Shown one piece after another: positions 8,605 to 16,656 of a stretch of 64,000 bases of DNA (positions are counted from its first letter, which is position 1; each line of letters starts with the position of its first letter). Location: NCBI RefSeq assembly GCF_000376425.1, contig NZ_AQWL01000004.1:328251-392250 (forward strand), in the 5' to 3' direction. Position numbers and translations under genes: made by a program. This DNA is from Thiobacillus denitrificans DSM 12475. Its GTDB lineage: Bacteria > Pseudomonadota > Gammaproteobacteria > Burkholderiales > Thiobacillaceae. The notes under the pieces are model-generated. The model saw only the letters and a program-made list of their open reading frames with translations. It did not search any database and had not been told where the DNA came from.

Positions 8605-9366
8605 TCATTTGAATGTCGCGAGATGGGCCTTGATCGCCCGGAAGCTCACGCCACGGTCGTCGCCCAGCAAATACGCCTGCACGCCGCGCGCTTTCCAGCT
8701 GGCGGCCTGTTCGGCGATGCGCGGAATGGCGCAAAAAGGAATGCCGCGAGCCGCGCATCCCGCCGCGATTCTTTCGATCGCCTCCTGCACGATCGGATGT
8801 TGGGCCTGCCCTGACACGCCATAGGACTGCGACAGGTCGATCGCGCCTTCGAGCACCATGTCGATGCCAGTGACGGACAGAATGGCGTCGAGATTGTCGA
8901 CGCCTGCGCAGTCTTCGATCATGGCCACCACCATGATTTCCGAGTTGGCGCGCGCGAGATAAGTCGCCAGGTCGATAGTGCCGAAGCCGGTGGTGCGGCC
9001 GCCGCTGATGCCGCGCATGCCGAGCGGCGCGTAGCGGCTCGCCGCAACGGCCTGTGCGGCATCAGCGGCGGTGCGTACGTGCGGCACGACCACGCCCTGC
9101 GCGCCGCAGTCGAGCGCCCGCAGAATGACGTCGGGCGCGGCGCTCGGCACACGCACCAGCGGCGTCACACCCGCGCATTCGGCGGCCCGCACCATGTTTT
9201 CGAGTGTCTCGGGATTGACGCAGACGTGTTCCATGTCGAGGATGACGAAATCGAATCCGGCGTAGCCGATCATTTCGACGAGCAGCGGCGACGGAATCGA
9301 ATTGAGCAGGCCGAATACGGTCTTCCCTTCGGCGAGCGCGCGTTTGAGGTGATTGGTCTGCAGCAT
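8605..9366 (-). CDS. HpcH/HpaI-type aldolase, candidate SbnG-like citrate synthase
   Basis: A 253-residue class II aldolase-fold protein of the HpcH/HpaI family. The barrel carries the family's metal and oxo-acid contacts: DMEH (about 44-47), the ED pair in MIED (about 149-152) and GAIDLSQSYGVSGQ (about 174-187). SbnG of Staphylococcus belongs to this family and makes citrate from oxaloacetate and acetyl-CoA for staphyloferrin B. The gene starts six bases after the pvsE-like decarboxylase and is the last gene of the biosynthetic operon, so a dedicated citrate supply for the siderophore is the natural reading. This is inference, and an aldolase on another 2-oxo acid remains possible. The C-terminal LLGDDRGVSF segment differs from HpaI. 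An AAGG ribosome binding site precedes the ATG. Confidence 0.8.
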   Translation of the reverse strand: MLQTNHLKRALAEGKTVFGLLNSIPSPLLVEMIGYAGFDFVILDMEHVCVNPETLENMVRAAECAGVTPLVRVPSAAPDVILRALDCGAQGVVVPHVRTAADAAQAVAASRYAPLGMRGISGGRTTGFGTIDLATYLARANSEIMVVAMIEDCAGVDNLDAILSVTGIDMVLEGAIDLSQSYGVSGQAQHPIVQEAIERIAAGCAARGIPFCAIPRIAEQAASWKARGVQAYLLGDDRGVSFRAIKAHLATFK

Positions 9367-9372
9367 GCGGCC

Positions 9373-10581
9373 TTAGTCCACGGGCAGGTACCACTGCGCC
9401 GGATGTGGGTGGCGCAGGAAGTCGTGATGCGAAATGTGCCAGGCGTAGGCGCCGGCGTAGGGGAAGACCAGCACGTCGTTGCAGCGCACCGATTCGACCG
9501 GGACGTCGAAGGCCAGCAGGTCTTTCGGCGTGCAGAGCTGGCCGACGACGCTGACGCTTTGATTCGATGCGTGCGGGCGCGCGAACGTATATGGCCATTG
9601 GTCGACCGGTAGCACGTGGAAGGGGTGGCTGTGGCCTTGCGCGTAGGGCGTGCGAAAGTGATGCGATCCGCCGCGGCCGACCACAAAGGTCTTGCCGTGG
9701 CTGTGCTTGATGTCGATCACCTGCATCGCATAGTAACCGCAGGCCGCGGTCAGGTATCGGCCGAGTTCGAAGCGCACGCGGACGCCGGGCATGCCACGTT
9801 CGCTCAGCAGCGCGGCCAGCCCGGCGCTGAAAACCGGCCAGTCGAATTGCCGATCGGGCTGGCGGTAATTGACGCCGATGCCGCCGCCGACGTTGACGTG
9901 GTCGATGGCGAGATCATGCGCCTCGCACCAGAGGCGGGTCTGGGCCAGATAGGCCGAGACGAGCTGCAGATGGGCGGCGGCGTCGAGCTGGTGCGACAGC
10001 AGATGGAAATGAAAGCCGCGCAGGCGGATCTCGGGACGGGCGCGCAACCATTCCAGGCATTCAGGCAATTGCTGCGCGGGAATGCCGAACGGCGTCGGCT
10101 TGCCGCCCATCATCAGGCTTGTCTCGGCGAGCCCGTCGAGCGTCAGGTTGATACGCAGGGACACCGGCACCGTTCGCCCGGCGCGGACGGCGATGTCCGC
10201 CAGTCGCTGCAGCTCGTGCAGGCTTTCCGCATGCAGACAATCGATGTCCTGTTCGATCGCTTCCCGGAGTTCATGGTCGAGCTTGCCCGGGCCGCTGAAA
10301 ATCACCGGCACCTCGGCGAAGTGTTCGCGCACCCAGGCGAGTTCGCCGCCCGACGAGACCTCGAATCCGGCGACCTGCGATGCGAGCGTCTGCAGGATCG
10401 GCAGTTCGGAATTGGCCTTGATCGCGTAATACAGTTCACAACCTTCAGGCAGGCTGCGGACCAGATTCGCCGCGTGCAGCCGCAGCGCAGCGAGGTCGTA
10501 GACATACGCGCACAGCGGCGCACCAGCCTCCTCCTCGGCCGCGCGCAGGCTCGTGAACACCTCGGCCAGTCTCAGTTCCAC
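9373..10581 (-). CDS. pvsE: PLP-dependent decarboxylase, PvsE/SbnH-like
   Basis: A 402-residue fold-type III PLP enzyme of the diaminopimelate/ornithine decarboxylase family. YYAIKANS near residue 51 holds the PLP lysine. HFHLLSHQLD lies mid-protein, GGGIGVNY (about 228-235) binds the phosphate, and ELGRYLTAACGYY follows. In vibrioferrin synthesis PvsE is proposed to decarboxylate the citryl-serine intermediate to citryl-ethanolamine. SbnH does the equivalent step in staphyloferrin B. The start is a GTG overlapping the end of the preceding NIS synthetase gene by 10 bases, which indicates translational coupling. The operon position, fifth after A-B-C-D, matches pvsE. Confidence 0.85.
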   Translation of the reverse strand: MELRLAEVFTSLRAAEEEAGAPLCAYVYDLAALRLHAANLVRSLPEGCELYYAIKANSELPILQTLASQVAGFEVSSGGELAWVREHFAEVPVIFSGPGKLDHELREAIEQDIDCLHAESLHELQRLADIAVRAGRTVPVSLRINLTLDGLAETSLMMGGKPTPFGIPAQQLPECLEWLRARPEIRLRGFHFHLLSHQLDAAAHLQLVSAYLAQTRLWCEAHDLAIDHVNVGGGIGVNYRQPDRQFDWPVFSAGLAALLSERGMPGVRVRFELGRYLTAACGYYAMQVIDIKHSHGKTFVVGRGGSHHFRTPYAQGHSHPFHVLPVDQWPYTFARPHASNQSVSVVGQLCTPKDLLAFDVPVESVRCNDVLVFPYAGAYAWHISHHDFLRHPHPAQWYLPVD

Positions 10582-12404
10582 GCGCGGCTCTCCACCAGCG
10601 TGCCAAGCGGGTTGTTAACCGGAAGGTAGCCGGAAGCGCGATCCGGCCGCTTGAAGAAGCGGTTGATCAGGTTGGCCTTGCCGGGAAATGGCTCCCCGGC
10701 CAGCAGCGCATTGATGCAGCGTGCCGAGGCGTCGTCCCCATACTGGTTCTGATAAGCGTGCAGATGGTGGCGCACGACCGCCCACAGGCGATTCTGCAAT
10801 ACCGGGCTGCCCGCGCCGATCTGGTTGATCGCCTCGCAGAAATTGTTGACGAATAGACAATAGGCGATGCGCTTCCAGCCCTGCTCGGCGCTGTACCAGA
10901 GCGCTTCACGGGCGCGCGGGCTGATACCGTCCAGTTGCTTGGCGCCGAAGCGTTCCTGCACCAGCTTCACGCCTTCGAAGTCACGCAGGAAGACCTGCCG
11001 CACTTCGCCTTCGGCCACGCCGATCATGACGTTCTGCAGATGCGGCTCGAAAATGACGCCGTGCGCGAAATAGCAGTACAGCACCGGGTACATGAGTTCG
11101 CCGACGTAGCGCGAAAACCACGCCTCGGCGGCCTCTTCGCGCGACGGTCGCGACATCGCGTCCAGCAACTCCCCCATCCGAGCTTCGCCGTAGACGTGGT
11201 TGCCGAACAGCGCGCCCGCGAGCAACGGCGTCACGCCCGGATGCAACACGTCACCGAAACCGCGTCGCAGGATCAGGCCGAAGCCTTCGGTGATCGCCTT
11301 GTCGGATTGGGCGTCGCCCGTTTTCAGATCGGCCGAAACAAACGCGGGCTCCTCCATGATCGCGACGCCGGGGAAATGCTGCCGCAACTGCGGCGCGAGG
11401 GTGCGCATGATGCGGGTGACCTGCAGCGCGCCTTCGAGCTCGTAGATCGCGTTCTTGCGCACGCAGTTGGTGATGCGGACGTTGAGCGAACACTTGTAGA
11501 AATAGGGATTGTCGGGATGGAACAGCGTGCGTATCGACGAGGTCGGATAAAACAATGCGCCCCGTTGTCCAAGATCGCGGATGCGGCCACTGCCGATCGC
11601 TGCGGCGACGTCCGGATGGCCGAGCAGATGGCGTGCCTGCCAGGGATGGGCAGGCAGCAGGAAAAAATCCCCATCCACGGCAATGTCCGCCGGCGCCTGT
11701 TCGGCGACCAACCGGTCGCAGGGCTGGGCGAGCACCGATTGCTGCAGCAGGAATTCGCGGCGTACCGCGAAATAATGCAGCGCAAAACGCGTCCCCATCT
11801 CCGGTGAATAGCGTTGCATGTCATCCTGGGAAATGCCCTGGCGGCTTTTCGGGGCGGGATGGAACGGGTGGCCGAACACCAGCGACTGTTCAGACTCGAC
11901 GAAGGCCTGCAAGGGGCGCGGCGAAAACGGCCCGGGGCACGCTGCGCCCAGCACGGCGGCGGTGACCGCCACGCTGTCCTCGATCTGCTGCATCAGTTCG
12001 TCGTTCGCCGGTTGGCCGCATTTGAGCGACAGCTCACGCAACAGCAGCCCCGCCAGCGCCTGCCAGTCGAGCAGAGCCCACGGTTTACCCGGCGCCTTGC
12101 AATACATCGGCGAAAGGTAGCGGTAGTTCCCGGTGGCGCATGCGCTGTCGACCACGGTCAACACGCGCTCGCCGGTGAGCGGCAGACGAAGGTGCATAGC
12201 GCGGCCGCCGGTGCTCCGCAGCGCAAGGTGCACCGATGCGGGGCTGTCGCTCTGCCCGAACAGTGGGCCCACGCTCAGCTGTCCCTCGGGCCCCGCGACC
12301 TCGCGGCAATAACAGTTGAGCAGCGTTTCCATGGAACGCCGGCCGGCTTCCTGTCGCGTCAGGGATAGCGGGGCGATCGCGCCCGCCAGATGATGTGAAT
12401 GCAT
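10572..12404 (-). CDS. pvsD: IucA/IucC-family NIS siderophore synthetase, PvsD-like
   Basis: A 610-residue NRPS-independent siderophore synthetase, which adenylates a carboxylate and condenses it with an amine or alcohol. Family motifs are present: GHPFHPAPKSRQG (178-190) for ATP, LLPAHPWQ, SIRTLFHP with a following ITNCVRKN, and FEPHLQNVMIG with LRDFEG near the C-terminus. PvsD is the citrate-plus-serine ligase in the proposed vibrioferrin route. By position and IucA-like motifs this is the counterpart, but substrate choice cannot be read from sequence. The ATG at 12404 has a GGAG ribosome binding site and starts 13 bases after the exporter gene. Its 3' end overlaps the decarboxylase gene. 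Confidence 0.88.
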   Translation of the reverse strand: MHSHHLAGAIAPLSLTRQEAGRRSMETLLNCYCREVAGPEGQLSVGPLFGQSDSPASVHLALRSTGGRAMHLRLPLTGERVLTVVDSACATGNYRYLSPMYCKAPGKPWALLDWQALAGLLLRELSLKCGQPANDELMQQIEDSVAVTAAVLGAACPGPFSPRPLQAFVESEQSLVFGHPFHPAPKSRQGISQDDMQRYSPEMGTRFALHYFAVRREFLLQQSVLAQPCDRLVAEQAPADIAVDGDFFLLPAHPWQARHLLGHPDVAAAIGSGRIRDLGQRGALFYPTSSIRTLFHPDNPYFYKCSLNVRITNCVRKNAIYELEGALQVTRIMRTLAPQLRQHFPGVAIMEEPAFVSADLKTGDAQSDKAITEGFGLILRRGFGDVLHPGVTPLLAGALFGNHVYGEARMGELLDAMSRPSREEAAEAWFSRYVGELMYPVLYCYFAHGVIFEPHLQNVMIGVAEGEVRQVFLRDFEGVKLVQERFGAKQLDGISPRAREALWYSAEQGWKRIAYCLFVNNFCEAINQIGAGSPVLQNRLWAVVRHHLHAYQNQYGDDASARCINALLAGEPFPGKANLINRFFKRPDRASGYLPVNNPLGTLVESRAWN

Positions 12405-12417
12405 GCTTTCTCCAGGG

Positions 12418-13593
12418 TCAGGGATTTCGTAGGGCCAAACGATGAAAGGCAACACCGGCGAGATAAGCGCCCGCAGCGAACAAGGTGAACGCCCCGATGA
12501 AAAACGGCGCTCGCAGATCAAGTGCCTGGACGGCCGCGCCGGCGATCAGGCCGGCCCCGACGGCGCCCCACTTGGCGTTGCTCTCGAACCAGCCAAAGGT
12601 ACGGCCGGCGTTCTCGCGCGTCACGATCGCCGCGATCAGCATGTGCAGGCTCACGAAGCCGAGCGTCATGCCGAGGCCCATCGCGATGCGTGCGGCAGTC
12701 AGTCCGGCGAGCGTCGGAAGCAGCGCCTGCGCCGCCAGCGCGCCCGCAAGCACAAGGAAGGACAGCGACAACGTGGCGAGTAGACGCCCCTGTCCGAGAT
12801 GGCGGCCCAACGGCACCGCACACAGCAGATAGACCAGATGCGGGATGCCGAACAACAGCCCGGCCACGACCAGCGACGGCGGCGCGGAACCCGCCTGGGC
12901 GAATGGAATGAAATAGGGAAACGTCAGCACGGTGGCGAATACGAACGCGAACTGCATGGCGTAGATCAGGCTCGCGCGCGCTTCGGGCACGCCGCTCCGG
13001 GCGCGGGTCGCAGGTTGGGCACCTGCGTCCTGCGGGTGTCCCGACGGCAGCCGCGCGATCAACAGCGCGGCAACGAGCGGCAGCAGCGCCAGGTAACGGT
13101 AGAGCACGAGCGGCGACTCGACCGTCATCAGCAAGCCCAGTCCGGCTGGCGCGGCAACCAGCGCCGCGCGCGCCGACCACTGCATCAAATTCAGACTGCG
13201 CGAGAGCGCGGCGCCGCTGACCACCGTCGCCAGATAGGCGTTGGATGCGGCGAAGGTGCCGCCCAGCAGGCCTTGCAGCGCGAGGGCCAGGGCGAATACT
13301 GCGACATTGGGTGCGAAGCCGGCCAGCAGGAAACTGGCCGCGAGGCCCAGTTGCGCGCGCATCAGCAGCAGTTTCTTGCCATAGCGGTCGGCGAGCCGCC
13401 CCCACCAAGGGCTGCTCACGGCGGTGAAGAAGATCGGCACGATGTAGAGCCAGCCGGCCAGGTAGGAGGCGTCGCTGTGCAGCGAGTCCTCGAGGATCAG
13501 CGCGAAGAAAGGCGGCATCCCGAGCGCCGCGAACGCGGCGACGAAATGGCAAACCATGATCGTGGCGACGGCGCGCCGCGTGTCGAGGCTCAT
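12418..13593 (-). CDS. pvsC: MFS transporter, siderophore exporter PvsC-like
   Basis: A 391-residue major facilitator with 12 predicted membrane helices. The characteristic loop 2-3 motif is present as WWGRLADRYGKKLLL. A long cytoplasmic loop in the middle (PSGHPQDAGAQPATRARSG) separates the two six-helix halves. PvsC exports vibrioferrin in Vibrio parahaemolyticus, and SbnD and AlcS are similar exporters encoded inside NIS operons. The start codon overlaps the TGA of the preceding synthetase gene (ATGA), a standard coupled junction. Inner-membrane export of the finished siderophore is the expected job. Confidence 0.87.
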   Translation of the reverse strand: MSLDTRRAVATIMVCHFVAAFAALGMPPFFALILEDSLHSDASYLAGWLYIVPIFFTAVSSPWWGRLADRYGKKLLLMRAQLGLAASFLLAGFAPNVAVFALALALQGLLGGTFAASNAYLATVVSGAALSRSLNLMQWSARAALVAAPAGLGLLMTVESPLVLYRYLALLPLVAALLIARLPSGHPQDAGAQPATRARSGVPEARASLIYAMQFAFVFATVLTFPYFIPFAQAGSAPPSLVVAGLLFGIPHLVYLLCAVPLGRHLGQGRLLATLSLSFLVLAGALAAQALLPTLAGLTAARIAMGLGMTLGFVSLHMLIAAIVTRENAGRTFGWFESNAKWGAVGAGLIAGAAVQALDLRAPFFIGAFTLFAAGAYLAGVAFHRLALRNP

Positions 13594-15440
13594 GCCAGCC
13601 TCAGGAAGTTGGGCGCGCTGCGGCCGTAGAACTTGTTGACGTCGGCCGCCCCGGTTTCGCTTTTCTCGGCGAGGGTCGCGGCGATCAGCAGATATTTGAT
13701 ATAGAGCCGGTCGTCGTCGAGCAGCACACGGCGCGCCGGCGCCACGTCTTCGCCTGTGGCCGCCAGCTCGTCGAGCATGGCGGCGATGCACTCGCGCACC
13801 CGGTCGTGCAGCGCAGCGGCCGGCACGCCGAGCCGATCCGCGTAGACCTCGGCGAGCACCGCGATGTTGAGCTGCAGCGTGATCGTCGTGAACATCTGCG
13901 CGAGCGGCAGCGCGTCGGCGACGAAGATGCGGCGATCGCGCAGATCGGCGACGCGGCCTGCGAGATCCGGCCAGCGCCGCGCCAGCGCGTCGAAATGGAT
14001 GCGCCCCGCGTCGTTGTCCTTCAGCAGCAGGCGCAAGCGCGGCGCCTGTCGGCTCAGGACGAGGACCGAGTTCTGCTGGTTCGATTCGAGCGCAACGCCG
14101 TAGCGCAGCCACAGCGTGAGGTGCAGCCTGAGCGTCAGGTCAAGGTAGTCGTCGAAAAAGGCCGCGAGGTCGCCTGCATAGAATTCGGCCGCGATTTCTT
14201 CGGCCACGGTGGCGCCGCCGGGCGCCGCGGCGAGCAGGCTCGCGACCGGGACCAGTGTGCTTTCGCCGAGCGCAGCGACCGGGTAGCGGCGCAGGATGTG
14301 GCCGAGGAAGGTGCGGTGGTCGACATGCGCGCCGCAGCCCTCGAAGGTCAGCAGCACGCGCCCGGAAAGCGCAGGCTCGCGCGCGGCGATGTCGGCGAGC
14401 AGCGTCTGGAAGCGATGGCCGTCGTGGATCGTGCTCGGCTTGATCGTGCGGATGTTCTTGGCGCCGAGGGTGCGGATCGTCAGCGGCAGCTTCAGATGCC
14501 ATTCCGGCGCGTCGAGCAGCACGACCGTGCGCACAGACAGCGTCGGCGCCACCGCGAGCCAGGGGTCCGGGGCACGCACGACACTTTGACACAATCCGGC
14601 GTCGTCGAGGAAGGCGTCGAGTTGATGCGCCCAGACGAAGGGATGCACCGGGAGCAGGACGTGGGTAGTGGCCATCGCCGCCGGCAGGCCGACGGCTTCG
14701 ACGGTCGGCCAGGGCGCCGGCGGGGCCACGCCGTCTTCGGCGCTCGGGTGATAGAGGTCGCGCGGCACCGCGAGCCAGCGCAGCATGAAAGGGCGCTGGA
14801 ACTCGGGACCGTAGGCGGCGAGCGCGGCGGCATCGAAGCCGAGTTTGGCGCGCGCGGTCGGATAGAACGGATGATCGAGGAAGGCGCCGAGCCGGTCGTA
14901 GTGCAGCAGCCGCGCGTGCCAGTTCGGTAGCCGGGCGCCCGGCGCGCTGCCGTAGGCCGCGCGGAACTCGGCGAACCAGCGTTCGCGCTCGGTTTCGCCG
15001 GCACGCCGATGTTCAGCCGCGACGCGGCATTCTTCGGCGAAGTCGGCGAAGCGCGCGGCCGCGGGCGCCGCGAGGCCCTGCGCGAAGCAGGCCAGGATGT
15101 CCTCGACCGTATGGAGCGATTGCAGTCGGCGGCCGTCGTCACATACGAGCGGCAGGGCGGTACTGCGCCAGGTCTGCATGAAGGTGGATGCGACGACCGG
15201 AATCCACAGCACGCTGCTGCCGAAATGGCCGATCTCGAGCCAGGCATCGGCGTCGCCGAACGCCGTGAGCGCGGGCGACACCGTGCCGCCCGCGCGTACC
15301 ATCGCGCGGCTCACACAGGCGCGTACGTCTTCGCGCAGCAGGGCGTCGACGACACGCTGGCAGATGTAACCCTCCGGCGCCGTGTCTCCCCCGCGGGACG
15401 GGTCGGCGGCGAGAGCGGTTTTCGGGGCGGGCGCGTTCAT
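13590..15440 (-). CDS. pvsB: IucA/IucC-family NIS siderophore synthetase, PvsB-like
   Basis: A 616-residue NIS synthetase, more divergent than the PvsD-like one. The ATP-binding motif appears as DHPFYPTARAKLG. Further family blocks are LLPVHPFVWAHQ, LSVRTVVLL with KLPLTIRTLG and the IRTIKPSTIHDG region, and ALESNQQNSVLV with LLKDNDAG near the C-terminus. In vibrioferrin assembly PvsB is proposed to join the citryl part to the alanine/2-ketoglutarate unit. The start at 15440 overlaps the TGA of the ATP-grasp gene (ATGA). An in-frame ATG at 15455 is an alternative. The 3' end overlaps the exporter gene in the same way. Confidence 0.87.
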   Translation of the reverse strand: MNAPAPKTALAADPSRGGDTAPEGYICQRVVDALLREDVRACVSRAMVRAGGTVSPALTAFGDADAWLEIGHFGSSVLWIPVVASTFMQTWRSTALPLVCDDGRRLQSLHTVEDILACFAQGLAAPAAARFADFAEECRVAAEHRRAGETERERWFAEFRAAYGSAPGARLPNWHARLLHYDRLGAFLDHPFYPTARAKLGFDAAALAAYGPEFQRPFMLRWLAVPRDLYHPSAEDGVAPPAPWPTVEAVGLPAAMATTHVLLPVHPFVWAHQLDAFLDDAGLCQSVVRAPDPWLAVAPTLSVRTVVLLDAPEWHLKLPLTIRTLGAKNIRTIKPSTIHDGHRFQTLLADIAAREPALSGRVLLTFEGCGAHVDHRTFLGHILRRYPVAALGESTLVPVASLLAAAPGGATVAEEIAAEFYAGDLAAFFDDYLDLTLRLHLTLWLRYGVALESNQQNSVLVLSRQAPRLRLLLKDNDAGRIHFDALARRWPDLAGRVADLRDRRIFVADALPLAQMFTTITLQLNIAVLAEVYADRLGVPAAALHDRVRECIAAMLDELAATGEDVAPARRVLLDDDRLYIKYLLIAATLAEKSETGAADVNKFYGRSAPNFLRLA

Positions 15441-16645
15441 GCCGCGATCGTCCATGCCAGTCCGCTGCTAATCCGGTCCATTTCCCGGCCCAGGCGCTGG
15501 AGGTCAGCGCCGGTACCACGCAACACCCCGAGGTAGTCCTTGTTGGAGTGGGTCAGGATGACCGTCTCACCGACCGCTCGCAGCGGTTTGAACGTGATCT
15601 GGGCGTCTTCCGAGTGACGATCGAATGCGTTGGGGGCGCCGGTCAAGCGGCCTGCGGACTGTGCCGTGAAATAGCGGATCAGTGCTGCGCCCGGTGCGAC
15701 GTCGATCTCAGGGAGCGGCTCGCCGGCGTAAAGATCGAGAATGATCTCGAATAAAGGCAGTCCGAGCGTGTCCTGCAGCAGGAACTCGCGGTAGTCTCCG
15801 ATGCTGCGATAGTTGATCTCGATCAGCCGGGGGCCGGAGCCAGTCATTACGAACTCTGTGTGGCACGCGCCAAATCCGATGCCGAAACGGCGGATGATTT
15901 CGACTACTTCAGTTTCCTGATCGAGCGTCAAGCCTGTCCCCCAGCTCGCTTCCAGTTCTACGAAATACGGCGGCGGCGACAGTTTTACCCGAAACCCCCC
16001 GAGTACGCAGAGCCCCTTGTCATCGCCGAGCGTTTCCAGCGTATAGAGCGGGCCTGCGATGTATTCCTCGAGCAGCAGGGGCTGGCCCGGCTGTTTGCTC
16101 CACGCCGCGGCGCATTGTGCGGCGAGCTCGGCGCGGTCGTGGGCGAGACTGACCTGCTGGCTGGCGACGCCTTCGCGCGGCTTGACGATGCAGGGAAATG
16201 GCACGCCGTCGACGACACGCGCGAGCCCTGCCGGGTCGCAGACCACGGCGTGCCAGAGCGTGTCGAGTCCGCGCGCCTTGAGCCTGGCCCGCATTTCCGC
16301 CTTATTCTTCGCGCAATAGGTGACGTGCCAGTCCTTGCGCGGCAGGCCGAAGTATTCGGCGGCGATCGCAGCGCTCGTCTGTAGATGATCGCTGTTGGAA
16401 AAAACTGCCGTCGGCGCCTCGGCCCGACAGGTGATCGCATCGATGACCGCGAGCGGATTGAATACGTCGCAGGCGACGATTTCGTGGGGATAGGCGGCAA
16501 GGCCGGGCCGGCTGAAATGCTGCCGATGCGCCTCGGCATGGTCGGTCAGCAGGACGACCGACAGGCCGCGTCGCTGCGCCGCCGGAATGAAACCGTCGTT
16601 GACCGAATCGGTCGGCACGTGGGCCAAAAGGATGATCTCTCGCAT
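15437..16645 (-). CDS. pvsA: ATP-grasp ligase, PvsA-like
   Basis: A 402-residue ATP-grasp carboxylate-amine ligase. The ATP-grasp core holds FPCIVKPREGVASQQV (phosphate/adenine lysine), LLLEEYIAGPLYTLE and, near residue 285, RLIEINYRSIGDY with the metal-binding Glu and Asn. PvsA is the only ATP-grasp enzyme of the vibrioferrin pathway and is thought to link L-alanine to 2-ketoglutarate. An ATP-grasp gene placed directly before an IucA/IucC gene is the feature that separates pvs-type operons from staphyloferrin B and aerobactin operons. The ATG at 16645 has an AAGGAG ribosome binding site at eight bases and lies 11 bases after the receptor gene. Confidence 0.87.
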   Translation of the reverse strand: MREIILLAHVPTDSVNDGFIPAAQRRGLSVVLLTDHAEAHRQHFSRPGLAAYPHEIVACDVFNPLAVIDAITCRAEAPTAVFSNSDHLQTSAAIAAEYFGLPRKDWHVTYCAKNKAEMRARLKARGLDTLWHAVVCDPAGLARVVDGVPFPCIVKPREGVASQQVSLAHDRAELAAQCAAAWSKQPGQPLLLEEYIAGPLYTLETLGDDKGLCVLGGFRVKLSPPPYFVELEASWGTGLTLDQETEVVEIIRRFGIGFGACHTEFVMTGSGPRLIEINYRSIGDYREFLLQDTLGLPLFEIILDLYAGEPLPEIDVAPGAALIRYFTAQSAGRLTGAPNAFDRHSEDAQITFKPLRAVGETVILTHSNKDYLGVLRGTGADLQRLGREMDRISSGLAWTIAA

Positions 16646-16656
16646 GACCGCTCTCC